A stretch of DNA of 64,000 bases. Source: Zhengella sp020637775. GTDB lineage: Bacteria > Pseudomonadota > Alphaproteobacteria > Rhizobiales > Rhizobiaceae. The notes beneath the pieces were generated by a model that saw only the letters and a program-made list of their open reading frames with translations, made no database searches and had not been told where the DNA came from. Location: the NCBI RefSeq assembly GCF_041397485.1, contig NZ_JAWKWO010000006.1, positions 271,858 to 335,857 on the forward strand, in the 5' to 3' direction. This document shows, piece by piece, positions 45,452-54,188 of the stretch (positions are counted from its first letter, which is position 1; each line of letters opens with the position of its first letter). The position numbers were made by a program, and so were the translations under genes.

Positions 45452-46298
45452 GCATGTCATCAGGGCAGGGGTGATCGGCGACCCGATCAAGCATTCGCGC
45501 TCGCCCGTCATCCACCGGCACTGGCTTGAAACCTACGGCATTGCCGGCCGCTACGACGCGATTCATGTACCCGCCGGCGAGGCTGCCGCCTTTGTCGCCC
45601 GTTTGGCCGGCGCCGGACTTGCCGGGTGCAACGTGACCGTTCCGCACAAGGAAGACGTTTTCCGCGCCCTGGAAAAACTCACGGACACGGCGCAGCGGAT
45701 CGGTGCGGTCAACACTGTCTGGCTGGAGAACGGAACCCCCCATGGCGACAATACCGACGGCTACGGCTTTGTCGCCAATCTCGACCAGCGCGCGCCGGGT
45801 TGGGACACGGGTGGCAAGGCGACGGTGATCGGGGCGGGCGGGGGCGCACGGGCCATCGTGGATTCGCTGCTGGAGCGCGGCTACGATCGCGTTGCACTGG
45901 TCAACCGCACATTGGCGCGCGCCGAGGAACTGGCCGCGCATTTCGGCCGGAACGTCACGGCATCCGGATTCGCCGACATGGCCCGCGAACTCGAAGACGC
46001 TTCGCTGGTGGTCAACACCACGACGCTGGGCATGGAGGGCACGACAGGCCATGTCTTCGATTTCTCCATGGTTCGCGACGACTGCCTGGCCACCGACATC
46101 GTCTACACGCCATTGATGACACCCTTCCTCTCGGCGGCGCGCGATCGCGGCTTGGCGACGGTCGACGGACTGGGCATGCTGCTGCATCAGGCCGTGCCGG
46201 GGTTCGAGCGCTGGTTCGGCACACGTCCCGAAGTCACCGCGCAGTTGCGCCGGATTGTCCTTGAAACCATGGGCGTCACGGAGGACGAGGACGCATGA
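45444..46298 (+). CDS. aroE: Shikimate dehydrogenase
   Basis: A 284-residue NADPH enzyme that makes shikimate. The N-terminus GVIGDPIKHSRSPVIHRHWL, the catalytic Lys in NVTVPHKEDVF, the Asp in GDNTDGYGFVANL, and the Rossmann motif VIGAGGGARAIVDSL are all intact. The ATG at 45444 has GGAGGAGA before it and lies inside maf. It overlaps coaE by 4 nt. Confidence 0.96.
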   Translation: MAEHVIRAGVIGDPIKHSRSPVIHRHWLETYGIAGRYDAIHVPAGEAAAFVARLAGAGLAGCNVTVPHKEDVFRALEKLTDTAQRIGAVNTVWLENGTPHGDNTDGYGFVANLDQRAPGWDTGGKATVIGAGGGARAIVDSLLERGYDRVALVNRTLARAEELAAHFGRNVTASGFADMARELEDASLVVNTTTLGMEGTTGHVFDFSMVRDDCLATDIVYTPLMTPFLSAARDRGLATVDGLGMLLHQAVPGFERWFGTRPEVTAQLRRIVLETMGVTEDEDA

Positions 46299-46888
46299 AG
46301 ATCGTTGGTCTGACTGGCTCGATCGGGATGGGCAAGAGCACGACTGCGACCATGTTCGCCGAGGCGGGCATACCCGTTCATGATGCCGACGCCACGGTGC
46401 ACCGGCTCTATGCCGGCCGCGCCGCGCCGCTCATCGAAGCGGCCTTTCCGGGCACGGTGGTGGACGGAACGGTTGACCGGGATCGCCTGGGCAAGGCCGT
46501 CATCGGCAATGGCGAAGCGATGAAGAAACTGGAATCCATCGTTCATCCGCTCGTCCGTGCCGAGGAAGCGGCCTTTCTCGACACGGCACGCGGGCAGGGC
46601 GCACCATTTGTCATTCTCGACATCCCGCTGCTGTTCGAAACGGGTGGAGACAAGCGGGTCGACGCCGTCATCGTGGTTTCGGCTGATGCCGCGGTTCAGC
46701 GCACGCGCGTCCTGGAGCGCGCGGGCATGACGGAAGAAAAATTCGAGGCCATCCTGGCCCGGCAGGTGCCCGATGCGCAAAAGCGGGCCAACGCGGATTT
46801 CGTCATCGATACGGGCCATGGCCTTGAAGCGGCACGGGCGCAGGTACGCGATGTCATCGCGGCATTGAGCGAACCAGCGGTGGATTGA
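46295..46888 (+). CDS. coaE: Dephospho-CoA kinase
   Basis: A 197-residue P-loop kinase that makes the last step of coenzyme A synthesis. GLTGSIGMGKSTTATMFAEAGIPVHDADATVH is the N-terminal signature, and FVILDIPLLFETGGDKRVDAVIVVSA is the middle block. It is coupled to aroE by a 4-nt overlap. The pathway's first kinase, coaA, is also in this window at 60.2 kb. Confidence 0.96.
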   Translation: MKIVGLTGSIGMGKSTTATMFAEAGIPVHDADATVHRLYAGRAAPLIEAAFPGTVVDGTVDRDRLGKAVIGNGEAMKKLESIVHPLVRAEEAAFLDTARGQGAPFVILDIPLLFETGGDKRVDAVIVVSADAAVQRTRVLERAGMTEEKFEAILARQVPDAQKRANADFVIDTGHGLEAARAQVRDVIAALSEPAVD

Positions 46889-46977
46889 AGCCCGGCTGCG
46901 CTGACCGGCCCTTGTGCCGTTCCGGCGGTTCCTGAAACTGGACGCAAGCGGCGAATCACCAATTCGGGACGGGCAAC

Positions 46978-47697
46978 ATGCGCGAGATCATCTTCGACAC
47001 GGAAACAACGGGTCTCGATAACCAGGCGGACCGGGTGATCGAGATCGGCGGCGTCGAACTGGTCGACCGTTTCCCCACCGGCCGGACGTTTCACGTCTAC
47101 ATCAACCCCGAAGGTCGGGAGGTTCACCCGGAAGCATTGGCCGTTCACGGGATCTCGAATCAGGATCTCGCCGACAAGCCGGTCTTTTCGGCGATCGTCG
47201 AAGAGTTCCTCGCCTTCTTCTCCGATGCCCGGCTGGTGGCCCACAATGCCAGCTTCGACATGGGTTTCATCAACGCCGAGCTGGCGCGCCTCTCGCTGCC
47301 CCCCTTCGACCCGGCGCTGGTCGTCGATACCCTGGCGATCGCGCGGCGCAAGCACCCAATGGGACCGAATTCGCTGGATGCGCTGTGCCGCCGCTATGGC
47401 ATCGACAATTCGCACCGCACAAAGCACGGCGCCTTGCTCGACTCGGAATTGCTGGCAGAAGTCTATATCGAACTGGCTGGCGGCAAGCAGGCCGCCCTGC
47501 GGCTGACCGAATCGGGCGGAGGAGAAGACCGGGACGGAACGGATCGCGTGGCGGTCGTGCTGCCGGAGCGGAGCGAGCCCTTGCCGCCACGGCTTTCGGA
47601 CGAGGACATTCGTGCGCATGAAGCGCTTGTCGTGCGCCTGGGCGAAAAGGCCCTGTGGACCCGGCTGGGCTTCGGATCCCGAATGCCCGGGCATTGA
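46978..47697 (+). CDS. dnaQ: DNA polymerase III subunit epsilon (proofreading exonuclease)
   Basis: A 239-residue DEDDh exonuclease. Exo I is IIFDTETTGLDNQADRVIEIG, Exo II is in LVAHNASFDMGFINAEL, and Exo III has KHGALLDSELLAEVYIEL with the His. The C-terminal tail would bind the alpha subunit. It lies 89 nt after coaE, so co-transcription with maf-aroE-coaE is possible. Confidence 0.95.
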   Translation: MREIIFDTETTGLDNQADRVIEIGGVELVDRFPTGRTFHVYINPEGREVHPEALAVHGISNQDLADKPVFSAIVEEFLAFFSDARLVAHNASFDMGFINAELARLSLPPFDPALVVDTLAIARRKHPMGPNSLDALCRRYGIDNSHRTKHGALLDSELLAEVYIELAGGKQAALRLTESGGGEDRDGTDRVAVVLPERSEPLPPRLSDEDIRAHEALVVRLGEKALWTRLGFGSRMPGH

Positions 47698-47706
47698 ACG
47701 GGCATG

Positions 47707-47737
47707 AAAAACCCGGCGCAGCAAAACGACGCCGGGT
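47707..47737 (-). terminator. Terminator of secB
   Basis: On the minus strand the stem ACCCGGCG/CGCCGGGT with an 11-nt loop is followed by TTTTT. It lies 32 nt after the secB stop, between two convergent genes. Confidence 0.85.
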
Positions 47738-47744
47738 CCGTCGA

Positions 47745-47760
47745 TGATTCACGTGAAACG
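47745..47760. promoter_or_regulatory. parS-like site downstream of secB
   Basis: TGATTCACGTGAAACG, 14 of 16 positions of the parS consensus, in the gap between the dnaQ and secB stop codons. It lies on the other side of the probable origin from parAB. Confidence 0.6.
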
Positions 47761-47768
47761 CGGGCGCG

Positions 47769-48269
47769 TCAGTTGTTCTGGTTCGCGTTCTCGGCGCGGG
47801 TGCGTTCTTCCGCCATGCGCTGCTGGAACATTGCGGCGAAATCGATCGGCTCCAGCATCAGCGGCGGGTAACCGCCATTGCGCGTGGCGTCGGAAATGAT
47901 CTGGCGCGCGAAGGGGAACAGCAGGCGCGGGCATTCGATGAACAGGATCGGCAGCATGTGCTCCTGCGGGAAACCGGCGACGCGGAAAATGCCGCCATAG
48001 ACGAGTTCGACATTGAACAGCGTCTTTCCGTCCATTTCCGCCTTCGTGTTCAGCGTCAGGACAACGTCGAATTCCTGCTCGGAAAGCGGATTGGCATTGA
48101 CGTTGACATTGATGTTGATGCCGGGGCTCTTGTTGCCCTGGTTCTGAAGCGACTGCGGCGCATTCGGATTCTCGAAGGAGAGGTCCTTGATGTACTGGGT
48201 CAGGACATTGAGGACCGGCTGCTGCTGGTTCTGTCCATTGCCTGCGGCGCCAGATTGGGTATCGCTCAT
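47769..48269 (-). CDS. secB: Protein-export chaperone SecB
   Basis: A 166-residue export chaperone that keeps precursor proteins unfolded for SecA. The core QYIKDLSFENPNAPQSL, GGIFRVAG, and the C-terminal FARQIISDATRNGGYPPLMLEPIDFAAMF are the family blocks. The ATG at 48269 follows AAGGAA; the frame is open to 48323. Its Gln/Asn-rich tail is common in alphaproteobacteria. Confidence 0.96.
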   Translation of the reverse strand: MSDTQSGAAGNGQNQQQPVLNVLTQYIKDLSFENPNAPQSLQNQGNKSPGININVNVNANPLSEQEFDVVLTLNTKAEMDGKTLFNVELVYGGIFRVAGFPQEHMLPILFIECPRLLFPFARQIISDATRNGGYPPLMLEPIDFAAMFQQRMAEERTRAENANQNN

Positions 48270-48389
48270 TCTTCGGTTCCTTGTCAGGTTCAGGTCGGCG
48301 TGCAGGCAAAGTGTTTTCTGCACGGAAAAATCGCAGGCTGGCTATCATGACCGTTCCGGCATGACAAGTGAAACCGGCTTCTCGCCCGT

Positions 48390-48866
48390 TCAGCGGCGGT
48401 CATGTCCCTCATGCGTGTCCTCGTCGCGGTATTCGTCCTCGCCAAGGTCGATGGTGCGGCGGCCCTCGCCGCGCCAGGCCTGCCGCCCGCTGAACCCTCC
48501 GGCCGATACCACCGTTATGCGGTTCCTGACCAGCGTCCAGCCAAGGTCGCGCAACGCCGGAACGAAGAGCAGGAAGCCGAGCGTGTCGGTGATGAAGCCG
48601 GGGGTCAGCAGAAGCACACCGGCGATCAGGATCATGACACCGTGAACGAGTTCGCGGCCGGGAATGCGCCCTGCATCCGTCTCGGCCTGAATCCGGGTGA
48701 TGAGCGAGAACCCCTGGACGCGCAGGAGTATGGAGCCGATGATGGCCGTGACCACGATCATGGCCAGTGTGGCGAACACGCCGATCTGCCCGCCGATCAC
48801 CACGAAGGCGGCAATCTCGGCCAGCGGAATGACAAGAAGAACAAACGGGATGAGACTGAAGGGCAT
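48390..48866 (-). CDS. fxsA: FxsA-family membrane protein
   Basis: A 158-residue inner-membrane protein with two or three helices. FVLLVIPLAEIAAFVVIGGQIG opens the family pattern, and LLLTPGFITDTLGFLLFVPALR is its conserved core. In E. coli FxsA relieves F-plasmid exclusion of phage T7; the cellular role is not known. The acidic/basic tail (DLGEDEYRDEDTHEGHDRR) is long. The ATG at 48866 is chosen by homology to the family start. It diverges from timA. Confidence 0.9.
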   Translation of the reverse strand: MPFSLIPFVLLVIPLAEIAAFVVIGGQIGVFATLAMIVVTAIIGSILLRVQGFSLITRIQAETDAGRIPGRELVHGVMILIAGVLLLTPGFITDTLGFLLFVPALRDLGWTLVRNRITVVSAGGFSGRQAWRGEGRRTIDLGEDEYRDEDTHEGHDRR

Positions 48867-49029
48867 TGGCCGTGTGGCGCCTCTCTCGATGAGGGTGATA
48901 TCCGGTCGGGACACTGATAGTGTTACCTGCAATATAGGAAGGCGGACAACGCATTTGAATGCGTGGCACCGGCGTTCTATATGAGCGGTAGTCGCTTTTG
49001 ATAAACGGTTCCCGGCCCGATGGCCGGAT

Positions 49030-49749
49030 ATGATGGCAGGCACGATGCAGTATCTCGATTTCGGAACGGTCTTTTTCCTGATCACTGCGGTGGTGATCAT
49101 CTATCAGCTGCGTTCTGTGCTCGGCCGCCGCACGGGCAATGAGCGGCCGCCTTTCGATCCCTACACCGAAGGCCGGCTTGAGAACCAGCCGCCCGCCGAC
49201 GACAATGTGGTTGCCCTGCCGCGCCGCAAGAAGAAGGGCGACGGGGAAGGCAATGACGAGTTCTACGCCCCCGTCGACGTGATTGCCGAGAAGGGAACGC
49301 CCCTCAACAAGGGCCTGCGTCAGATCAGGGATGCCGATCCGGGCTTTGATCCCAAGGGCTTTGTCGACGGCGCCAAGATGGCCTATGAAATGATTGTCAC
49401 GGCCTATGCCGAGGGCGACCGGAAGACCTTGCGCAACCTGCTGTCGCGCGATGTGTTCGAGGGCTTCGATCTCGCGATCACCGCGCGGGAAAAGGCCGGC
49501 GAGAGCATGCGCTCTTCCTTCGTCGGCATTTCGCGCGCTGAAATCGTCAATGCCGAGGTGCGGGGCAACGATGCCATGGTCACGCTGCGCATCGTTTCCG
49601 AAATGATCTCGGCAACGATGGACGCCAGCGGCGAGGTCATCGACGGCGATCCGGAATCGGTGACGGAGGGCACGGATATCTGGACCTTTGCCCGTGATTT
49701 GCGTTCGCGCGATCCCAACTGGAAACTCGTCGCGACCGAAGAGGAATAG
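49030..49749 (+). CDS. timA: Tim44-like domain membrane protein (TimA)
   Basis: A 239-residue protein with one N-terminal membrane helix (FGTVFFLITAVVIIYQLRSVLG), a charged linker, and a C-terminal Tim44-like domain (about residues 100-235; MAYEMIVTAYAEGDRKTLRNLLSRDVFEGF). In alphaproteobacteria TimA is the bacterial relative of mitochondrial Tim44. Its role is in the cell envelope and is not settled. ATG codons at 49030, 49033 and 49045 are all in frame. It leads mltA with a 23-nt gap, the usual order in Rhizobiales. Confidence 0.92.
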   Translation: MMAGTMQYLDFGTVFFLITAVVIIYQLRSVLGRRTGNERPPFDPYTEGRLENQPPADDNVVALPRRKKKGDGEGNDEFYAPVDVIAEKGTPLNKGLRQIRDADPGFDPKGFVDGAKMAYEMIVTAYAEGDRKTLRNLLSRDVFEGFDLAITAREKAGESMRSSFVGISRAEIVNAEVRGNDAMVTLRIVSEMISATMDASGEVIDGDPESVTEGTDIWTFARDLRSRDPNWKLVATEEE

Positions 49750-49772
49750 GCGCGCCTCGTGGGAATGGTGGC

Positions 49773-50876
49773 ATGATCGGGCAGCCTGCATTCCTGCCGG
49801 CGGATTTCTCCGATATTCCGGGTTGGGCTGCCGATGATCACGCGGCGGCCTTTTCCGCTTTCCGCCAATCGGCCATGAAGGCCGGCGAGCGGAGGTGGAA
49901 AGACGGCGCGCTGGGTATCGGCTTCGCCTCGCTTCAACCGGCCTTTGCCGCGGCCCGCGTCCTCACTGCTGCCGGGCCACAGGCCGCGCGGCGCTTTTTC
50001 GAAAGCCACTTTTCTGCCTGGCGGTACGGCGAACATCCCGGCTCAGGCTTCGTCACCGCCTATTACGAGCCTGAAGCCGAAGCGTCCTTTGTGAAGACGG
50101 ACCGGTTCCGCTTTCCCCTCTACCGTCAGCCCGAGGATCTGGTGAAAATACCCGCCGGAAATCCTGCCCCCGGCCTCGCTCCCGCGTTTGAATGGGCACG
50201 ACGGACGGACCTGGGCCTTGTGGAGCATCCGGATCGCCAAGCCATCGAGACCGGTGCCCTGGACGGCCGCGGGCTCGAACTGGCATGGCTTGAGGATCCC
50301 GACGACGTCTTCTTCATTCATGTGCAGGGGTCGGCGCGGCTGTCGATGACCGATGGCACGAAGATGCGCATCGGCTTCGCCGCCAAGTCCGGCCACCCCT
50401 TCACCGCCATCGGGCGTCTTCTGGTGGAGACCGGGGAACTGGATGCCGCCACCATCTCGATGCAGGCCATTCGCGACTGGTTGAAGCGCAATCCGCATCG
50501 CCGCGATGCGCTGGTCTGGTCGAACCGGTCCTTCATTTTCTTTCGTGAGAACCCTCTTGGCGACCCGGCCCTCGGCCCGGTTGCTGCCGGCCATGTCCAG
50601 CTTTCGCCGGGCCGGTCCGTGGCGCTGGACCGCAAGCTGCATTGTTTCGCTACCCCGGTCTTCATCGACATGCCGGATGCCACGGCTTTCGGCCGGCCGT
50701 TTTCCCGCCTGATGATCGGGCAGGATACGGGCTCCGCGATTGTCGGTCCGGCGCGCGCCGATATTTTCACCGGCACCGGAGATGAGGCCGGGCAGATCGC
50801 CGGGGCTGTCAGGGCGCCGGCCGACTTCTGGTTTCTCGTTCCAAAGGGCGTCACACCCGCGGGGGCGGCATCGTGA
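49773..50876 (+). CDS. mltA: Membrane-bound lytic murein transglycosylase A
   Basis: A 367-residue enzyme that cleaves peptidoglycan to anhydromuropeptides. The 3D-type C-terminal motif LMIGQDTGSAIVGPARADIFTGTGDEAGQIAG holds the catalytic Asp; GFVTAYYEPEAEAS is the N-terminal family block. No obvious lipobox is present, so export or attachment is unclear from sequence. It overlaps the smr gene by 4 nt. Confidence 0.93.
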   Translation: MIGQPAFLPADFSDIPGWAADDHAAAFSAFRQSAMKAGERRWKDGALGIGFASLQPAFAAARVLTAAGPQAARRFFESHFSAWRYGEHPGSGFVTAYYEPEAEASFVKTDRFRFPLYRQPEDLVKIPAGNPAPGLAPAFEWARRTDLGLVEHPDRQAIETGALDGRGLELAWLEDPDDVFFIHVQGSARLSMTDGTKMRIGFAAKSGHPFTAIGRLLVETGELDAATISMQAIRDWLKRNPHRRDALVWSNRSFIFFRENPLGDPALGPVAAGHVQLSPGRSVALDRKLHCFATPVFIDMPDATAFGRPFSRLMIGQDTGSAIVGPARADIFTGTGDEAGQIAGAVRAPADFWFLVPKGVTPAGAAS

Positions 50877-51421
50877 GCGCGCGGGATCGCAAGCTGAATG
50901 CCGAGGAGCGGATCCTCTGGGGCAGGGTGGCGCGCAGCACCACGCCATTGAAGGACAAGAAGGTGCTGGAGGACTGGCTGGTGGAAACCCCGCCCGACGC
51001 GGACCGGCCGCCCCGCATCGTCCGCCAGGCCGATGCCTTTCGCCAGAATCCGCCGCCTGCCGAGCCTCCCAGGCCGCCGGCGCCATCCTTTGACAGGCCG
51101 CAGCGGCGCAAGATCGAGAAGGGACGCATACCCATCGAGGCGCGGATCGACCTGCACGGCATGTTTCAGGCCGAGGCCCATGCCCTCCTGCTGTCCTTTC
51201 TGGCCCATGCCCATGCACGCGGCCTTCGTCATGTCCTGGTGATCACCGGCAAGGGCGCTTCCTTCGGCTCGGAAGGCGTGCTGGCCAGGTCGGTGCCCGC
51301 CTGGCTGTCGACGCCACCCTTTCGCGCACTGGTCAGCGGCCATGATGTGGCATCGCGCCGCCATGGCGGCGAGGGCGCGCTCTACATCCGCATCAGGCGC
51401 AAGCCGGGGAGGGGAGGATGA
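50873..51421 (+). CDS. Smr-domain (MutS2-type endonuclease) protein
   Basis: A 182-residue protein with a Smr domain at about residues 95-180. The signature LDLHG reads IDLHGMFQAEAHALLLSFLAHAHARGLRHVLVITGKGASFG; the TGKG and the later GGEGALYIRIR are conserved. Smr domains nick DNA or RNA. The N-terminal half is rich in Pro and Arg. The start is GTG at 50873; the gene overlaps both neighbours by 4 nt, so mltA-smr-XRE is one operon. Confidence 0.9.
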   Translation: MSARDRKLNAEERILWGRVARSTTPLKDKKVLEDWLVETPPDADRPPRIVRQADAFRQNPPPAEPPRPPAPSFDRPQRRKIEKGRIPIEARIDLHGMFQAEAHALLLSFLAHAHARGLRHVLVITGKGASFGSEGVLARSVPAWLSTPPFRALVSGHDVASRRHGGEGALYIRIRRKPGRGG

Positions 51422-51783
51422 CGCCTTTCGGCAAGAAGCTCAGGGACATGCGCGCTGCCAGGGGCGTGACGCAAAAGGAAATGGCGGCGGCCATCGGCGT
51501 TTCGCCAGCCTATCTTTCCGCATTGGAACATGGCCGTCGCGGCCAGCCCACCTGGGCTCTGTTGCAGCGCATCATCGGCTATTTCAATGTCATCTGGGAT
51601 GAGGCGGACGAATTCGCCGAACTGGCCGGCATGTCGGATCCCAGGGTGACCATCGACACCGCGGGCCTGTCTCCGGCAGCCACGGCATTGGCAAACAGGC
51701 TGGCTCGCGACATTTCCCGGCTCGATGCCGAGGGTCTGGAAGCGCTGGACCGGATGCTCGATGCGCTTGCCCGCGATGAATGA
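51418..51783 (+). CDS. XRE-family helix-turn-helix regulator
   Basis: A 121-residue Cro/C1-type regulator. The HTH spans about residues 5-60: LRDMRAARGVTQKEMAAAIGVSPAYLSALEHGRRG, with the turn at GVSPAYLSA. The C-terminal half is a helical region that may dimerise. It is the third gene of mltA-smr-XRE, a pairing common in Rhizobiales; its targets are unknown. Confidence 0.9.
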   Translation: MTPFGKKLRDMRAARGVTQKEMAAAIGVSPAYLSALEHGRRGQPTWALLQRIIGYFNVIWDEADEFAELAGMSDPRVTIDTAGLSPAATALANRLARDISRLDAEGLEALDRMLDALARDE

Positions 51784-51796
51784 GTGACGGCAGGCC

Positions 51797-52762
51797 CTAG
51801 CGGAAAAGCGCCTTGAGTTCCTCCAGCCGGTCATTGACCAGCCATCCGTAATAGTTTTCCTCCGGCATGCGCGGCGCCTTGCCCTCGGCAAGGCGCTTGC
51901 CGTTCTCCGCCTTGAGCGCCTGGGCGCGCTCTTCCGGATTGCCGAGATTGTAGAGTGTCGCCGTGACGCCCGGATTGCCGGAAATGTCGAAACCGGCGAT
52001 ATCGCGATAGGCCTCGATCGATTTGGCAATCACCGCCGCGACATAGGCAAGCGACATGTCCGGGTCCATGATTGTCCGGTAGACCGCTTGCGGATTTCTG
52101 TGATCCAGCCGCCGGTAACCGGAGACCTCGTGCACCATGTCGCTCATTTCCAGCGCCGTCAGCGGGTTGAGCTGGCCCAGTCCGAAGGTCTGGCCCGCAT
52201 AGAAGGGCTGGAAGAAGACCGCCGAGAACCGGTCGTTCGGCCAGGTCGTGCCATCGACGGCGCGCCCGCGAAAGATCCTGTTCCAGACGGCCTCGCGGCA
52301 GGTCCACTGGTCGTAGCTGCCGGTCAGGGCATTGCACTCGCTGAATTGCGGGCGTTCGATGAAATCCTCGACATCTTCTCCGCCGTGTTCGAAGCGGAAG
52401 CTCGAATTCACATAGGACAGCGCCTTGATGTAATAGCTTTGAAGCCGGTCATAGGCATCCACGTTGTAGGTGTGTTCGCCGACAATCGCGCCCACGATAT
52501 GCATCGGGTCGATGCCGTATTCCTTCGCCGTTTCGCGAATGGCCCCGCGCAGGCCTTCATCCGATTGCAGCAGCGCCAGGATCTTGCGGTACTTGGCGTC
52601 GAAGGTTGTCTTCAGCGCCTTCGTCCGTCTTGCCGAACCGCCGGGGATGTCGGGCTGCTCGCTGTGCCGGTTGCCCGCAGGCACGTCGACAACCGGCGCA
52701 GCCGTTGCCGCCGCCGCAATGGCGCTGGAAAGGAGCAGGGCGAGGGCGGTCTGGCGAAACAT
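51797..52762 (-). CDS. DUF1402 secreted protein
   Basis: A 321-residue exported protein. The signal peptide is at about residues 1-22 (LALLLSSAIAAAATAAP). The mature part has GAIVGEHTYNVDAYDRLQSYYIKAL and FFQPFYAGQTFGLGQLNPLTALEMSDMV, which recall the lysozyme-like fold and suggest a murein-acting role, although no catalytic residue can be assigned. This matches the DUF1402 family found in Rhizobiales. The ATG at 52762 is taken because the signal peptide begins there. It converges on the XRE gene. Confidence 0.85.
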   Translation of the reverse strand: MFRQTALALLLSSAIAAAATAAPVVDVPAGNRHSEQPDIPGGSARRTKALKTTFDAKYRKILALLQSDEGLRGAIRETAKEYGIDPMHIVGAIVGEHTYNVDAYDRLQSYYIKALSYVNSSFRFEHGGEDVEDFIERPQFSECNALTGSYDQWTCREAVWNRIFRGRAVDGTTWPNDRFSAVFFQPFYAGQTFGLGQLNPLTALEMSDMVHEVSGYRRLDHRNPQAVYRTIMDPDMSLAYVAAVIAKSIEAYRDIAGFDISGNPGVTATLYNLGNPEERAQALKAENGKRLAEGKAPRMPEENYYGWLVNDRLEELKALFR

Positions 52763-52877
52763 GGCGGCAAGCAGGCGTCCTGATGGAAGACGGGGTTTCA
52801 ATAATCGGTCGGGCCGGTCAAGTCGATATGCCTGGCCCTGAACTAAGGGCAAAGATGATGCCGGAGTGTGTCGCCGG

Positions 52878-54185
52878 TTACAGGATGTAGCGGGACAGAT
52901 CGGTGTTCTTTGCCAGATCTCCGACATTGGCGTGAACATAGGGCGCATCGATGACCATGTCTTCGCCATCCCGGTCGGGTGCCGTATAGGATATTTCGTC
53001 CAGCACCCGTTCCATGACGGTCTGAAGGCGCCGCGCGCCGATATTTTCCACCGTGGCGTTGAGATCGACGGCAATGCCGGCCAGCGCATCGATGGCATCG
53101 TCGGTAAATGAGAGATTCACGCCCTCGGTGCCCATCAGCGCCGTGTACTGCTTGATGAGGCTGGCCTCGGTTTCGGTAAGGATGCGACGGAAGTCCTCCT
53201 TTTCCAATGCTCTCAGTTCCACGCGGATCGGCAGGCGTCCCTGCAATTCGGGCAGCAGGTCGGACGGCTTGGAAACGTGGAAGGCGCCCGAAGCGATGAA
53301 CAGGATGTGATCGGTTTTCACCGGGCCGTGTTTCGTGGCGACCGTCGTGCCTTCGATCAGCGGCAGCAGGTCGCGCTGCACCCCTTCGCGTGACACGCCC
53401 GCTCCATGCCCGCCTTCCCGCGTGGCAATCTTGTCGATTTCATCCAGGAACACGATTCCGTCGTTTTCGGCCGAAAGCAGGGCCTCCTGTGTCACCTGGT
53501 CCATGTCCAGCAACTTGTCGGATTCGTCGTTGATGAGAAATCCGTAGCTTTCGGCCACCGTTGTCCGCCGCGTCTTGGTGCGGCCGCCGCCCATCGCCTT
53601 GCCGAGCAGGTCGTTGATGTTGAGAACCCCTATATTCGCGCCCGGCATGCCTGGAATCTCGAAACCGCCCGGCATCCCGCCATCGGCCACCTCGATCTCG
53701 ATTTCCTTGTCGCTGAGTTCGTTGTTGCGCAGCTTTCGGCGGAAGGAATCCCGGGTAGCCGGGCTGGCCGTCTTGCCCACAAGCGCGTCGAGCACGCGTT
53801 CCTCGGCATTGAGCTCCGCCTTGGCCTTCACCTCCGCCCGCTTGCGGTCGCGCACCAGCGCGATCGCCGATTCCACGAGGTCGCGCACGATCTGCTCCAC
53901 GTCGCGCCCCACATAGCCCACCTCGGTGAACTTGGTTGCTTCCACCTTGATGAAGGGCGCCCCGGCCAGCTTGGCGAGCCGCCGCGAAATTTCCGTCTTG
54001 CCGACGCCTGTCGGGCCGATCATCAGGATGTTCTTGGGATTCACCTCCTCGCGCATCGGGCTTTCAAGCTGCTGCCGGCGCCAGCGGTTGCGCAGCGCAA
54101 TGGCGACGGCCCGCTTCGCTTCCTTCTGTCCGATGATGTAGCGGTCGAGTTCCGAGACGATCTCGCGGGGGGAATAATTGGTCAT
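52878..54185 (-). CDS. hslU: HslU ATPase subunit of the HslUV (ClpYQ) protease
   Basis: A 435-residue AAA+ unfoldase that feeds HslV. The P-loop MIGPTGVGKTEISRRLAKLAG and the Walker B block GIVFLDEIDKIA are clear, as is the I-domain insert with GGMPGGFEIPGMPG. The C-terminus ends NTDLSRYIL, the hydrophobic tail that inserts in HslV. hslV is 1.2 kb upstream with a membrane-protein gene between, an unusual but recurring arrangement in Rhizobiales. Confidence 0.97.
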   Translation of the reverse strand: MTNYSPREIVSELDRYIIGQKEAKRAVAIALRNRWRRQQLESPMREEVNPKNILMIGPTGVGKTEISRRLAKLAGAPFIKVEATKFTEVGYVGRDVEQIVRDLVESAIALVRDRKRAEVKAKAELNAEERVLDALVGKTASPATRDSFRRKLRNNELSDKEIEIEVADGGMPGGFEIPGMPGANIGVLNINDLLGKAMGGGRTKTRRTTVAESYGFLINDESDKLLDMDQVTQEALLSAENDGIVFLDEIDKIATREGGHGAGVSREGVQRDLLPLIEGTTVATKHGPVKTDHILFIASGAFHVSKPSDLLPELQGRLPIRVELRALEKEDFRRILTETEASLIKQYTALMGTEGVNLSFTDDAIDALAGIAVDLNATVENIGARRLQTVMERVLDEISYTAPDRDGEDMVIDAPYVHANVGDLAKNTDLSRYIL

Positions 54186-54188
54186 GGC

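Noticed and set aside
47086..47099. GACGTTTCACGTCT inside dnaQ as another parS site
   Set aside because: Only half of the palindrome matches (GTTTCACGT); the right arm GTGAAAC is missing.
51098..51125. A stretch in the smr gene resembling the his repeat (CCGCAGCGGCGCA)
   Set aside because: Only about a dozen bases match and they are explained by Arg/Pro-rich coding sequence in a high-GC genome.
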